This document shows, one piece after another, positions 13,001-21,428 of a stretch of 64,000 nucleotides of DNA. How positions within the stretch are numbered: position 1 is the first letter of the stretch; each line of letters starts with the position of its first letter. The translations under genes were made by a program, and so were the position numbers. Source of the stretch: Macrostomum hystrix (lineage: Eukaryota; Platyhelminthes; Macrostomidae); contig CATNEN010000041.1 of the NCBI GenBank assembly GCA_950097015.1, positions 3,498,501-3,562,500 on the forward strand. The letters are read 5' to 3'. The notes beneath the pieces are model-generated. The model saw only the letters and a list, made by a program, of their open reading frames with translations, was not told the origin of the DNA and did no database searches.

Positions 13001-16000
13001 CTGTGACTGCCTTTGCCGCAAGTGGCGCTGCATTCGGAGAAATTCGACCAGTCGGACCATCCACCGCTTACTGGGGGGGGCGATAGTGAATGTTTTGCAA
13101 AAGGACTACTACCAGTAATAGGATATAAGATAACAGACCGCAAGCAGCGGGAGTGGCTGAGTTCCACATTAAACTCAGACAACGCTTCCAGGCTTTTTTC
13201 TTGACTACTTCTGTCTGTACATATCCAGAAACTTCTTTCTCAGCCCCCGGCTTTTGCTGCTTAAATCTCAGCTGACAATCGAAACTGTCTAGCCTGGATC
13301 TTATTTATAGAAGAATAATTTTCTCTGGTAATATGCGCTTGTTAATGTTGTGACTCAATGAGTGCTTCACTCGTTCCATGCATTCGTGGCAGGAAATTTC
13401 GGTTCCTTCCACGCTCGTTTAGTAAGCAATAACTGACTAGTTTGAACATGGATACTTGTAAACGATACAGTGCCATGTCGGATATGCATAATTCAAATTT
13501 CTGTGCTTTGTAAATTCAAATGCTACATTTTTTCTCGAACAAAACTGCGCAATCGCCTACACTTCCTGGGCATAAATACGAGTAGAATATGGACAGAGAT
13601 CGCGACCCACTTGGGCAGGAGTTAGTGTTGCATTCGCGAGAGTCTTCGGCGGCGCCTGAGCAGTTAAGGCCTCCATTCTGCGGCGTTGGGCGATCACACT
13701 GGCGGCTGCGCCACTGACTTCCGCCCCCGCAGCTGCGACTGCAGCTTGAGAATTTCGACCACTCGCTCCACCGGCCATCCACTGGCAAGTTCGTTTCGGG
13801 TGAGGCTTTCAACAGTGCCGAGTAAATACGAACGTAGTATGATTTTTCTAAATCCATTGTCCTCTTCTAGTCATTGTGGCTTTAGGATCCACAATATTTA
13901 TTTTTTCAGGAAGCTCAAGCAAACTCTCCTAACCTTAGTTCCACTGAATATTTTAAAAAATATTACTGCTTGAAGAGAAAGGATCTCGCAGCCTAAAATA
14001 CTGAGTGAAACAAGCTATTCCCTCACCAGGACATGGCCTTGGGTTGCAGTCCCGCCAGTCACTGCTGTTTCCTTGACACTGTAGGCCACCGAACTGAGGA
14101 AGCGGGCTCGAACAGTCTCGGGTTCGAACTTCTGTTCCGTTGCCGCACGAGCTGGAGCAGCTGGAATACTCGCCCCAGCTGGACCAGCCGCCGTCAACTG
14201 TGGGGTCATGGGCGAAGCTTAACTTTGTGGGAAACAGCGGGGCTTGGCTTTGGGGAACCAGCGACTGGATGGGCCTGGCTTGGCTTTGGGGGAAAAAGCG
14301 GGGCTTGGCTTTAGGGAAACAGCGACTGGATGAGCCAGGCTTGGCTTTGAGCGAACCAGCGGGGCTTGGCTTTAGGGAACCAGCGACTGGATGGGCCTGG
14401 CTTGGCTTTGAGGGAACCAGCGGGGCTTGGCTTTAGGGAACCTGCGACTGGATGGGCCTGGCTTGGCTTTGGGGGAACCAGCGGGGCTTGGCTTTAGGGA
14501 AACAGCGACTGGATGGGCCTGGCTTGGCTTTGAGGGAACCAGCGGGGCTTGGCTTTAGGGAACCAGCGACTGGATGGGCCTGGCTTGGCTTTGAGGGAAC
14601 CAGCGGGGCTTGGCTCAGGGGAACCAGCGACTGGATGGGCCTGGCTTGGCTTTGAGGGAACCAGCGACTGGATGGGCCTGGCTTGGCTTTAGGGAACCAG
14701 CGACTGGATGGGCCTGGCTTGGCTTTGAGGGAACCAGCGGGGCTTGGCTCAGGGGAACCAGCGACTGGATGGGCCTGGCTTGGCTTTAGGGAACCAGCGA
14801 CTGGATGGGCCTGGCTTGGCTTTGAGGGAACCAGCGGGGCTTGGCTCAGGGGAACCAGCGACTGGATGGGCCTGGCTTGGCTTTGAGGGAACCAGCGGGG
14901 CTTGGCTTTAGGGAACCAGCGACTGGATGGGCCTGTCTTGGCTTTGAGGGAACCAGCGGGGCTTGGCTTTAGGGAACCAGCGACTGGATGGGCCTGGCTT
15001 GGCTTTGGGGGAACCAGCGGGGCTTGGCTTTAGGGAACCAGCGACTGGATGGGCCTGGCTTGGCTTTGGGGAACCAGCGACTGGATGGGCATGGCTTGGC
15101 TTTGAGGGAACCAGCGGGGCTTGGCTTTAGGGAAACAGCGACTGGATGGGCCTGGCTTGGCTTTGAGGGAACCAGCGGGGCTTGGCTTTGGGGAACCAGC
15201 GGGGCTTGGCTTTGGGGAACCAGCGGGGCTTGGCTTTGGGGAACCAGCGGGGCTTGGCTTTGGGGAACCAGCGACTGGATGGGCCTGGCTTAGCTTTGAG
15301 GGAACCAGCGGGGCTTGGCTTTAGGGAACCAGCGACTGGATGGGCCTGGCTTGGCTTTGGGTAACCTGCGACTGGATGGGCCTGGCTTGGCTTTGGGGGA
15401 ACCAGCGGGGCTTGGCTTTGGGGAACCAGCGACTGGATGGGCCTGGCTTGGCTTTGAGGGAACCAGCGGGGCTTGGCTTTGGGGAACCAGCGGGGCATGG
15501 CTTTGGGGAACCAGCGGGGCATGGCTTTGGGGAAACAGCGACTGGATGGGCCTGGCTTGGCTTTGGGGCAACCAGCGGGGCTTGGCTTTAGGGAACCACC
15601 GACTGGATGAGCCTGGCTTGGCTTTGAGGGAACCAGCGGGGCTTGGCTTTAGGGAAACAGCGACTGGATGGGCCTGACTTGGCTTTGGGGAACCAGCGGG
15701 GCTTGGCTTTAGGGAACCAGCGGGGCTTGGCTTTGGGGAACCAGCGGGGCTTGGCTTTAGGGAAACAGCGACTGGATGGGCCTGGCTTGGCTTTGAGGGA
15801 ACCAGCGGGGTTTGGCTTTAGGGAACCAGCGACTGGATGGGCCTGGCTTGGCTTTGGGGAACCAGCGGGGCTTGGCTTTAGGGAAACAGCGACTGGATGA
15901 GCCTGGCTTGGCTTTGAGGGAACCAGCGGGGCTTGGCTTTAGGGAACCAGCGACTGGATGAGCCTGGCTTGGCTTTGGGGGAACCAGCGGGGCTTGGCTT

Positions 16001-19000
16001 TAGGGAACCAGCGACTGGATGGGCCTGGCTTGGCTTTGAGGGAACCAGCGGGGCTTGGCTTTAGGGAACCAGCGGGGCTTGGCTTTGGGGAAACAGCGAC
16101 TGGATGGGCCTGGCTTGGCTTTGAGGGAACCAGCGGGGTTTGGCTTTAGGGAAACAGCGACTGGATGAGCCTGGCTTGGCTTTGAGGGAACCAGCGGGGC
16201 TTGGCTTTAGGGAACCAGCGACTGGATGAGCCTGGCTTGGCTTTTGGGAACCAGCTGGCTTGGCTTTGGGGAACCAGCGGGGCTTGGCTTTGAGGGAACC
16301 AGCGGGGCTTGGCTTTAGGGAAACAGCGACTGGGTGGGCCTGGCTTGGCTTTGAGGGAACCAGCGGGGCTTGGCTTTGAGGGAACCAGCGGGGCTTGGCT
16401 TTGGGGAACCAGCGGGGCTTGGCTTTGGGGAACCAGCGGGGCTAGGCTTTGGGGAACCAGCGACTGGATGGGCCTGGTTTGGCTTTGAGGGAACCAGCGA
16501 CTGAATTGTCTTGGCTGAGCGTTGGCGGAACCAGCCACTGGATGGCACCTGCGACTGGATGGGCCTGGCTTGGCTTTAAGGGAACTATCGGCTGCATCGG
16601 CAGGAGTAGGCTTTCGATAATCAGCGACTGCCACCTAGCGGGTTCGCTGAGCAACCTGGCAATCTATTAAGTTAGCGCGATCGATAGTATTGATTTGATA
16701 TTAGATAGGATTCAGCTAAGTCGGTAGCTGGTTGGTTGACAAATGGCGTTCATGGTGATTCTGTTGGGTACCGTTGGTGATTCTGTTGGGTACCGTTGGT
16801 GATTCTGTTGGGTACCGTTGGTGATTCTGTTGGGTACCGTTGGTGATTCTGTTGGGTGCCGTTGGTGATTCTTTTGGGTGCCATTGGTGGTTCTGTTGGG
16901 TACCGTTGGTGGTTCTGTTGGGTGCCGTTGTTGATTCTGGTGGGTGCCGTTGGTGATTATGTTGGGTGCCGTTGTTGATTCTGTTGGGTGCCGTTGGTGA
17001 TTCTTTTGGGTGCCATTGGTGGTTCTGTTGGGTACCGTTGGTGGTTCTGTTGGGTACCGTTGGTGTTTCTGTTGGGTACCGATGGTGATTCTTTTGGGTA
17101 CCGTTGGTGTTTCTGTTGGGTACCGTTGGTGATTCTTTTGGGTACCGTTGATGATTCTTTTGGGTGCCGTTGGTGATTCTTTTGGGTGCCGTTGATGATT
17201 TTTTTTGGGTGCCGTTGGTGATTCTTTTGGGTACCGTTGGTGTTTCTGTTGGGTACCGTTGGTGATTCTTTTGGGTGCCGTTGGTGATTCTTTTGGGTGC
17301 CGTTGGTGATTCTTTTGGGTGCCGTTGGTGATTCTTTTGGGTGCCGTTGGTGATTCTTTTGGGTGCCATTGGTGGTTCTGTTGGGTACCGTTGGTGATTC
17401 TGTTGGGTGCCGTTGGTGATTCTGTTGGGTGCCGTTGGTGATTCTGTTGGGTGCCATTGGTGACTCTGTTGGGTGCTGTTCTGTATTCTGTTAGGTGATG
17501 TTACTGATTATCGGGTGCTGAGAATGATTAGATAGAATTTTTATAAGATTTTATGTGTTTTGATTGTAGATACTGTAGATTCAGTGTTGATATTGTTGTT
17601 GGTTCAATGAGATATTGAAAGTTGTTGGTGTTGCAATGCGGTTGAGGTACAGTTAGCTGTATAAAGATATTCCTAAATTAGTGTAAAAAATTACTGATAG
17701 AAAAGTGAAGAAAAAAGTTAATTTGCTACATAGTTGTTACATAACAAGTTGCTACATAATTTTGCGTCCGTTATTTGATTATAAAATAAAAATCAGAGTG
17801 CCAATTGAACATTTAATTACTTTTATAGAATTATTAATTAATATTAGTTTTCATTAATATGCATATCTGACATTGGGGCCTGCGTCTTTTGTTGCTGTTT
17901 TTGTTTTATATTTGCACGTGTTGGTCTCGTTAGCCTGATTTAGTTTTGAACGCTGTTCGATTCGCTCCGCTAGGACTCCAGATTCGGGAACAAAACAATA
18001 AGCAGAAAAAATTGAAGCCTTACCTTAAGTTCCTGGCGTAACCCTGCGCTATCAGCTGCGCGGCCTGATGGTAGCTTCTGTGCCCTCGGCTTCCGGTCAG
18101 TGCGAGCTGCTGCAACTGCCCCAGGCCTAGCGCCCCACCCCAGACCTAACAAGTGCAGAAAAATCTTGGCTGGGTGTTGAAGGGACTGTGCTGCTGCTTG
18201 TGCTGTGTGAATGCTTGACGTGACTCACTGCTGAGGCTAATGATTATGGTGAAAGTTACTAACGTGGCAACCTACTTGCTTTGCATGTCAACTCACTTGG
18301 ACACGGCATAAGGTCGCAGTTCTTTAGGTCGATTCCGTCGCCCAGACAGCTTTTACCGCCGTGCTGCGGCGGCGGCGAGTCACACAGGCGAGTCCGCGAC
18401 TGAATTCCCTGGCCGCAGCTGGCGTTGCACGCGGAGAGTTGTGACCAGCTCCCCCATTGGCCATCGACTGCGGTATGCGGAATTTCAGAATCCAACATGT
18501 ATCTTTCGAACATAATGTGTTTCTTTTTAAGGGAATCGATCTTGTACTAGTTCAGTGTAAACAGTATACGCAACCGAGGCATCGCGTACTTTGATACTAT
18601 TTCAGCTTAATCAGCAGCAGGCATCCGAGGCAATGAGTACTTTGAAACTATGTCAGCATAATAACCAGAAGGCATCCGAGGCATCGCGTACTTTGATACT
18701 ATTTCAGCTTAATCAGCAGCAGGCATCCGAGGCAATGAGTACTTTGAAACTATGTCAGCATAATAACCAGAAGGCATCCGAGGCATCGCGTACTTTTTCA
18801 GATTATTCAAATTTCAGATTTTTCAGATTTCAGATACTATTTCAGATTAATCAGCAGCAGGTGTTTTAGGCAGTGAGTACTTTGATACTAGCTCAGCCTA
18901 ATAAGCAGCAGGTGTTTTAGGCAGTGAGTACTTTGATACTAGCTCAGCCTAATCAGCAGTGCAGTGTTTTAGACTAAAATCATGGCAACTCACTGGGGCA

Positions 19001-21428
19001 CATAGTCTTGTTACAGACTTCCGTATCATTTTCTGGCCCGATGCAATATAGACCGCCGTTCGTTGGCGTCGGGTTCGTGCACGTGCGGCTGCGGCTTCGG
19101 CTGCCAAGAGAGCAACTAACACTGCAAGCGCCCCACTGTGACCAGTCGCTCCAATTTCCGTTCACTGAAGTTTATGTTAGGTAAATGGCTGTCTAGGATT
19201 AGTATTATCTTCTAAGTTTCCTTTAAAATATCCGGTGGGCTGAATTGTACGATACAGAAGCACAAAATTCATATGCTAACAAACCGCTTTGTTCAATAAA
19301 CAACACAGAATTCTATTGTCTTTTTGATCTCAAATAGTGGCATCAAAACAGGCTTCGCAACTGTCTCAGCAAAAAGCTTAGCTATAATTTTTTATGTAGT
19401 CATAAAAATTTTTTATGTATTATGTATTATGTAGTTGTAATGTATTTTTTTTTGTAGTCATCTTTCTTCAAGTAAATCGGAAATCCACAAGACTTACCTG
19501 CGCAGATAACATTAGACTTGCACGGCTTATTTTCACCGGATGAACCTTCACATGCCTTGCCAGCGTTCACCTTAGGCGGATTGTTGGCGTATCGGACCCG
19601 AGTTTGCGTCCAGCCCAAGTCGCAGGAACCACCGCAGGGGTACCAAATAGACCATGCACTCCAACCGCAATCCACTGCAAAAATACTAAATATTTTTGCT
19701 CGCTGATAGAACATCTTATGGCATGTTTCAAGAAGCAAGCATCCCCAGCCATTTCGACACTACCCTGTCGCGGCCTATTTACTGAATGTTTACAAACTTT
19801 TTATTTACTGGATGCGAGCGGGTTAAGAAGATGCTTCGATTGGAAGCTTGACTAAGAAGGAGAAGGAAGTATAGGGACAAAAAGTTTTCCGATTAACTGC
19901 TGGTCTGCAGCATAATCAGATTGAGACTATTTTTTACTATTGTCGGCTATTGACGCAATAATATTTGAATCTCTTGAATAAATATATTATTCGCTTACGG
20001 TTGAAGGTGATGTCAACCGGTTGACGAACAACTTGTGTTTCGTTGTTGACAACTCTGGTGGTTTCGCTGTAAACCACAATCTGAAGAACAGTGTAGAAAT
20101 CAGGGCGATTCTATTAAAAGTAAAGTATACTTTTTACCGCATGATAGGACCAATCTCTTTACAATTCACAACCGGAACGGAAAAGCATGAAGCTACTTAA
20201 AAAACAATTCTGCGATACTTTTTTATATAAAGCATTTCGCACTCGTTGACAAAGGGCATTCGGGTTTTTACATTGATTATACCTTTTAAAAAGGCTAATG
20301 TTGAGGCAATCATTCGAGTTTTTTTTAAATATAGTGAAGCACAGAAATATGGGATTCAGCATTCGGCTTTCGCCGAGGGCTGCCGCGCGCTACCAAGTTG
20401 AAATCGTTGGAAACCCGAGCGGCGAGCACCCAACAACGGACTTGCTTGGCAAAGTCCCTCTACATCTTACACGAAATCTACGTGACATTTAAGCGAATAA
20501 GGTTTAAATATGATATAAAAAATGCACATTATTCTGAAAACAAGCTTCTTAAATAAATCCATGCAGAGTCAGAGCAGACAGGCTTACGCTGACGATTTCC
20601 CAGGCGGAAGCGTAGGAGTCCTGGCTGACCTTCACAGTGCTAATGTAACCCAGTGCTCCTCGAAAGAGCCCGTCGATTACGTCGACTCTGTGAGTAATGT
20701 TGGCAGTGGTAACATTGTAAAACACCAAGTTTATGGGACTAAACAATTGTGCCACAATAATTTTGTTGATGCTAACGGCTTTAGGAGATCAGCATGCACG
20801 CCTGAACCATATGCTCATGATATAATACTCAATTTTAAACAGCACAACACACCAAACAATATACGACTGTAGACCACACCGTCCTAGACTGAAGTCCATA
20901 ATGGGCTTCTTAGAAGAAAACTTGTTCAAATATATGCTTAGAATTGTAATAAGATGGATAAAATGAAAATGCAACTCACTTTCCCGGGGTGAACATGCCT
21001 GAAATGAGCTGATCAGAGCTGTCCGAGTTCACGCTCTGCTGTGGCGAGTCTCCTACCAGACCAATAAGCGTCAGGAAGACCTTGTTGCTCGTCCCGGTTC
21101 TGCCGGTCTTGATCACCAGGGTGTAGGACTCTGGAAGGAAAATGGCGGTCTATCTCGAAAACTCATTTGAAACCTAAAATACATTCCAAATTATCAATGC
21201 ATTATAAAAGCAATAATAAATTGCGAATACTGATTATCCAGAGTGCACACGAACAGTATCTGCATGAGAGACAATCGAATTTAGTGATCGAGCAACGATT
21301 CTGCAATCGCTATTTTGCACAAGTACACGAAAGCAAGCCTCACCCTCTCTGGCCTGACAGTTGACTGCTGGTAGCAGAAGCAACAGTTGCAGCAGCGGCA
21401 GCAGCATTGGAAGCAGCACCCGCAGCAT
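294..21428 (-). CDS. Polycystin-1-like receptor with 13 thrombospondin type 1 repeats (partial, C-terminus outside window)
   Basis: A large multi-exon gene. Coding exons in transcript order: 21344-21428, 20980-21130, 20588-20687, 19999-20080, 19498-19674, 18994-19164, 18297-18467, 14027-14197, 13611-13781, 12900-13070, 12239-12580, 11833-12003, 5397-5567, 4946-5116, 4277-4447, 3884-4198, 3590-3666, 3094-3435, 2024-2953, 1199-1524 and 294-1035. All have AG acceptors and GT donors, and every junction keeps phase, giving 1,736 codons. Order of parts: signal peptide, PLAT-like domain, 13 TSRs, linker, GAIN/GPS-like region, helix 1, PLAT, then the polycystin CDQWL motif and helices 2-5. Known polycystin-1 proteins are cell-surface receptors that pair with TRPP channels and use PKD, lectin or REJ ectodomains. 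A TSR array would suit binding to matrix glycans, which is inference. The first ATG is chosen because a strong signal peptide follows it. Exons could be missing in the long introns. Confidence 0.85.
1199..1524 (-). CDS. Exon 20: canonical polycystin PLAT domain
   Basis: This exon encodes [20 protein letters not shown], then [46 protein letters not shown] and [13 protein letters not shown]. This is a near-textbook PLAT/LH2 domain of the polycystin-1 family, normally in the first cytoplasmic loop after helix 1. The acceptor follows ACATGCAG and the donor is AA|GTGAGT. The phase-2 end joins the next exon as [10 protein letters not shown]. In polycystin-1 this domain binds phospholipids and regulates trafficking; the same role here is inferred from the family. 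Confidence 0.92.
2024..3666 (-). CDS. Exons 17-19: linker, GAIN/GPS-like region and first membrane helix
   Basis: Exons 3590-3666, 3094-3435 and 2024-2953. The first two encode an Ala/Lys/Asp-rich segment ([32 protein letters not shown]) that looks like the helical GAIN subdomain A. Exon 19 holds many Asn glycosylation sites, a polybasic SRRRRD site at 2498-2509, and [15 protein letters not shown] followed by the helix [20 protein letters not shown]. FxAPNxIxFxxVF before helix 1 is the polycystin GPS signature. The usual GPS cysteines and the HL-S/T cleavage tripeptide are absent; NFFGS stands in their place. Positions 2696-2794 could be a 99-nt in-frame intron (AAG|GTGCGC...CCGCAG|GTT) or coding sequence. 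Confidence 0.78.
2498..2509 (-). other. Candidate furin-type cleavage site (RRRR) in the ectodomain
   Basis: Four consecutive Arg codons (SRRRRD) lie in the GAIN-like region, upstream of the first helix. The sequence matches the R-x-K/R-R pattern of proprotein convertases. Because the GPS lacks its autoproteolytic tripeptide, this may be an alternative way to make a two-chain receptor. Function is inference. Confidence 0.45.
3884..5567 (-). CDS. Exons 13-16: TSRs 10-13
   Basis: Exons 5397-5567, 4946-5116 and 4277-4447 are 171 nt each and encode standard TSRs ([57 protein letters not shown]). Exon 3884-4198 is 315 nt. It begins as a TSR ([19 protein letters not shown]) but after GGRYCLPC it runs into a longer tail with several Asn glycosylation sequons and late cysteines ending EPCMC, so it is a modified last repeat leading into the linker. 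The acceptor of the 5397-5567 exon is the template of the large minisatellite next to it. Confidence 0.87.
4782..4803. repeat. Interstitial telomere-type repeat (CCCTAA)n
   Basis: About three units of CCCTAA/CCCTAT lie inside the intron between the 4946-5116 and 4277-4447 exons. Read on the gene strand this is TTAGGG, the common animal telomere unit. It may be a scar of double-strand break repair or of a telomere-priming element. Confidence 0.7.
5568..8908 (-). repeat. Minisatellite of about 68 units of 49 bp, built from an intron/exon boundary
   Basis: The unit (49 bp, with 46-47 bp variants lacking a few T/C) contains ccgttcactacagagatgg. The first unit overlaps the real exon edge at 5567. 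On the gene strand every unit carries CTCCATCTCTGTAG|TGAACGG, the same pyrimidine tract, AG and first seven exon bases as the true acceptor of the 5397-5567 TSR exon. Variants reading CTCTCTAG still keep the AG. The array lies immediately upstream of that exon, in its intron. Subtypes (cggggttcat, cagcgttaat, cggggcttat) occur in blocks, which suggests higher-order duplication. If a decoy acceptor were used, the 49-nt unit would shift the frame and meet a stop in the next unit. Confidence 0.95.
8909..9061. other. Intron segment between minisatellite and Penelope-like element
   Basis: Unique intron sequence of the receptor gene. I see no exon or repeat. Confidence 0.5.
9062..10026 (-). mobile_element. 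Penelope-like element fragment bounded by inverted repeats
   Basis: A 56-bp sequence at 9062-9117 (starting agaaatgaaattgccaacat) recurs in inverse orientation at 9971-10026 with a single mismatch. Between the copies is a minus-strand ORF with the Penelope-like C-terminal region. Inverted or partial terminal repeats are typical of Penelope-like elements, whose copies are often 5'-truncated. It sits in the intron between exons 11833-12003 and 5397-5567, in the same orientation as the host gene. A GA microsatellite (9259-9274) lies just downstream of the ORF. Confidence 0.8.
9289..9918 (-). pseudogene. Penelope-like polyprotein C-terminus with GIY-YIG endonuclease
   Basis: 209 aa, open throughout but only the 3' part of the pol. 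The first half ([15 protein letters not shown], then RLKSRVPRP) is the linker found between RT and endonuclease in Penelope-like elements. The second half has [34 protein letters not shown] and [19 protein letters not shown], the GIY-YIG order of this family. The canonical YIG is altered (TYVEKT), and one Cys of the CxxC pair is missing (NCSVD), so the nuclease is probably inactive. No RT domain is present. Confidence 0.8.
10375..11714 (+). mobile_element. Mariner transposon, copy 1, with inverted terminal repeats
   Basis: Perfect 23-bp inverted repeats at 10375-10397 and 11692-11714 (beginning gggtgtccggaaagtcatga) flank one transposase ORF. It lies in an intron of the receptor gene on the opposite strand. 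The exact element edge and TA target site are not clear from the flanks. Copy 2 at 55232-56595 is nearly identical except for a 21-nt deletion here at about 10744. Confidence 0.9.
10619..11647 (+). CDS. Mariner transposase, copy 1 (342 aa)
   Basis: A DD34D transposase. The N-terminal half is a paired-like helix-turn-helix region with the GRPRS linker. The catalytic half has [10 protein letters not shown] (first Asp), [11 protein letters not shown] (second Asp) and [13 protein letters not shown], whose last Asp lies 34 residues after the second, the mariner spacing. The frame is open from MDEFQAYAY to the end. Compared with copy 2 it lacks seven residues (YTRFRDE) in the first helix-turn-helix, so DNA binding may be impaired. 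Cut-and-paste transposition in the nucleus is the family function. Confidence 0.9.
   Translation: MDEFQAYAYTRYKLGISAPDCHEELLKVHGDVAPGLSSVYRWSYPLAQAARTGRPRSTRTPELIETCRNLVKEDPKVSVRDLADFMEVGKSTVHEILTVDLQLRNVSAVWVPHVLSEENKVARVNCAKQIRRIFHTEGMTSFCNKYVVEDETWVYLKNTGTRQNNRCWLGQGDHRPQVVRHSVGDPKTMLVVAFNPSKRFSIMSTAPKQTVDANRIVEFVRHTGDLWRSLRSQPIHLSEVLWQWDNARPHVAQPVQQYMEPRGVELLFQSPYSPDFNLCDRFFFNWLKSDFSKREFSSHDEVREAALQWARGLDANCLKREVLRLVEHCQAVIDFRGNYITD
11833..14197 (-). CDS. Exons 8-12: TSRs 4-9, including one double-TSR exon
   Basis: Exons 14027-14197, 13611-13781, 12900-13070 and 11833-12003 are each 171 nt and encode one TSR (for example [19 protein letters not shown]). Exon 12239-12580 is 342 nt, twice 171, and encodes two TSRs joined without an intron at [12 protein letters not shown]. 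Each ends in CPG, CPS or the equivalent, followed by a phase-1 donor. Donors here include non-standard GTGGGT, GTGCGT and GTCTGG; they are accepted because each gives exactly 171 or 342 nt and keeps the frame. Cysteine spacing is complete in all six modules. The uniform 1-1 phase means a TSR exon can be duplicated or lost without breaking the frame. Confidence 0.88.
12114..12218. repeat. Two-unit tandem repeat of about 52 bp
   Basis: Two near-identical units containing gagtgcagtatcatg and ccactagagtacggcattac lie in the intron between the double-TSR exon and the 11833-12003 exon. This is a small private intron repeat. Confidence 0.8.
13071..13610. other. Intron between TSR exons
   Basis: About 540 bp of unique intron sequence between exons 13611-13781 and 12900-13070. 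I see no repeat or hidden TSR exon in it. Confidence 0.5.
14210..16570. repeat. GC-rich minisatellite (cttggctttggggaaccagcg family)
   Basis: About 2.4 kb of tandem units that alternate between cagcggggcttggcttt and cagcgactggatgggcc forms, each roughly 28-31 bp. It starts about 12 bp upstream of the TSR exon 14027-14197, in the same intron as the 22-bp array below. The array gives long spurious ORFs on both strands, including repetitive WLWGNQRG and KPRWFPQSQ translations, because the composition is stop-poor. These are not genes. Confidence 0.92.
16744..17475. repeat. 22-bp minisatellite (about 33 units)
   Basis: Units of 22 bp, of the form ttctgttgggtaccgttggtga with C/T and A/G variants, run for about 730 bp. 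Because 22 is not a multiple of three, one minus-strand reading passes through all three frames of the unit every 66 nt and still stays open, giving [11 protein letters not shown]-like repeats. It lies in the same intron as the previous array. I read it as non-coding. Confidence 0.92.
17476..18296. other. AT-rich rest of the 14198-18296 intron
   Basis: This follows the 22-bp array and leads to exon 18297-18467. I see no TSR exon, RNA gene or clear element. Confidence 0.5.
18297..19674 (-). CDS. Exons 5-7: TSRs 1-3
   Basis: Exon 5 (19498-19674, 177 nt) encodes a divergent TSR beginning DCGWSAWS, without the usual CSxSCG core. Exons 6 (18994-19164) and 7 (18297-18467) are each exactly 171 nt, with phase-1 introns on both sides, and encode full TSRs ([16 protein letters not shown] and [19 protein letters not shown], ending CPS). 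The WxxW motifs suggest C-mannosylation, and CSVSC or CNASCG fits the O-fucose acceptor pattern C-x-x-S/T-C. TSRs are three-stranded extracellular modules held by three disulfides. A degenerate tandem repeat fills the intron between exons 6 and 7 (see 18545-18965). Confidence 0.85.
18545..18965. repeat. Degenerate tandem repeat in the TSR intron
   Basis: A composite repeat alternates ttcagcttaatcagcagcag with gtcagcataataaccagaag, each followed by catccgaggcatcgcgtact-like sequence. It repeats about every 50 bp and decays toward 18965. It is the third distinct minisatellite type in introns of this gene. Confidence 0.8.
19999..21428 (-). CDS. Exons 1-4: signal peptide and N-terminal PLAT-like domain
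   Basis: Exon 1 (21344-21428) starts at the ATG at 21428-21426 and encodes a leucine-rich hydrophobic stretch ending in PAVNCQA, a good signal peptide with likely cleavage near the Cys/Gln. Exons 2-4 (20980-21130, 20588-20687, 19999-20080) read SYTLVIKTG, then [12 protein letters not shown], later [12 protein letters not shown] and SAWEIVSIVVYS. This is the spacing of PLAT/LH2 beta-sandwich strands (TG...V.LTL.G...LG...W). Phases are 1, 0, 0 and 1, and all donors are GTGAGx or GTAAGC. PLAT domains usually bind lipid or protein partners at membranes. An extracellular PLAT at the N-terminus, in addition to the intracellular one, is unusual. The family call is from motif spacing only. Confidence 0.75.

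Noticed and set aside
14210-16634. Long repetitive ORFs on both strands (WLWGNQRG and KPRWFPQSQ types)
   Set aside because: They are translations of the GC-rich minisatellite within an intron; overlapping frames on both strands are equally open.
16716-17457. 217- and 166-codon minus-strand ORFs with NGTQQNHQ repeats
   Set aside because: A 22-bp tandem array read through shifting frames, with no start context, splice signals or domain.
17970-18152. 60-codon minus ORF as a missing TSR exon
   Set aside because: It has no WxxW or CSxxCG motifs and no matching splice phase.
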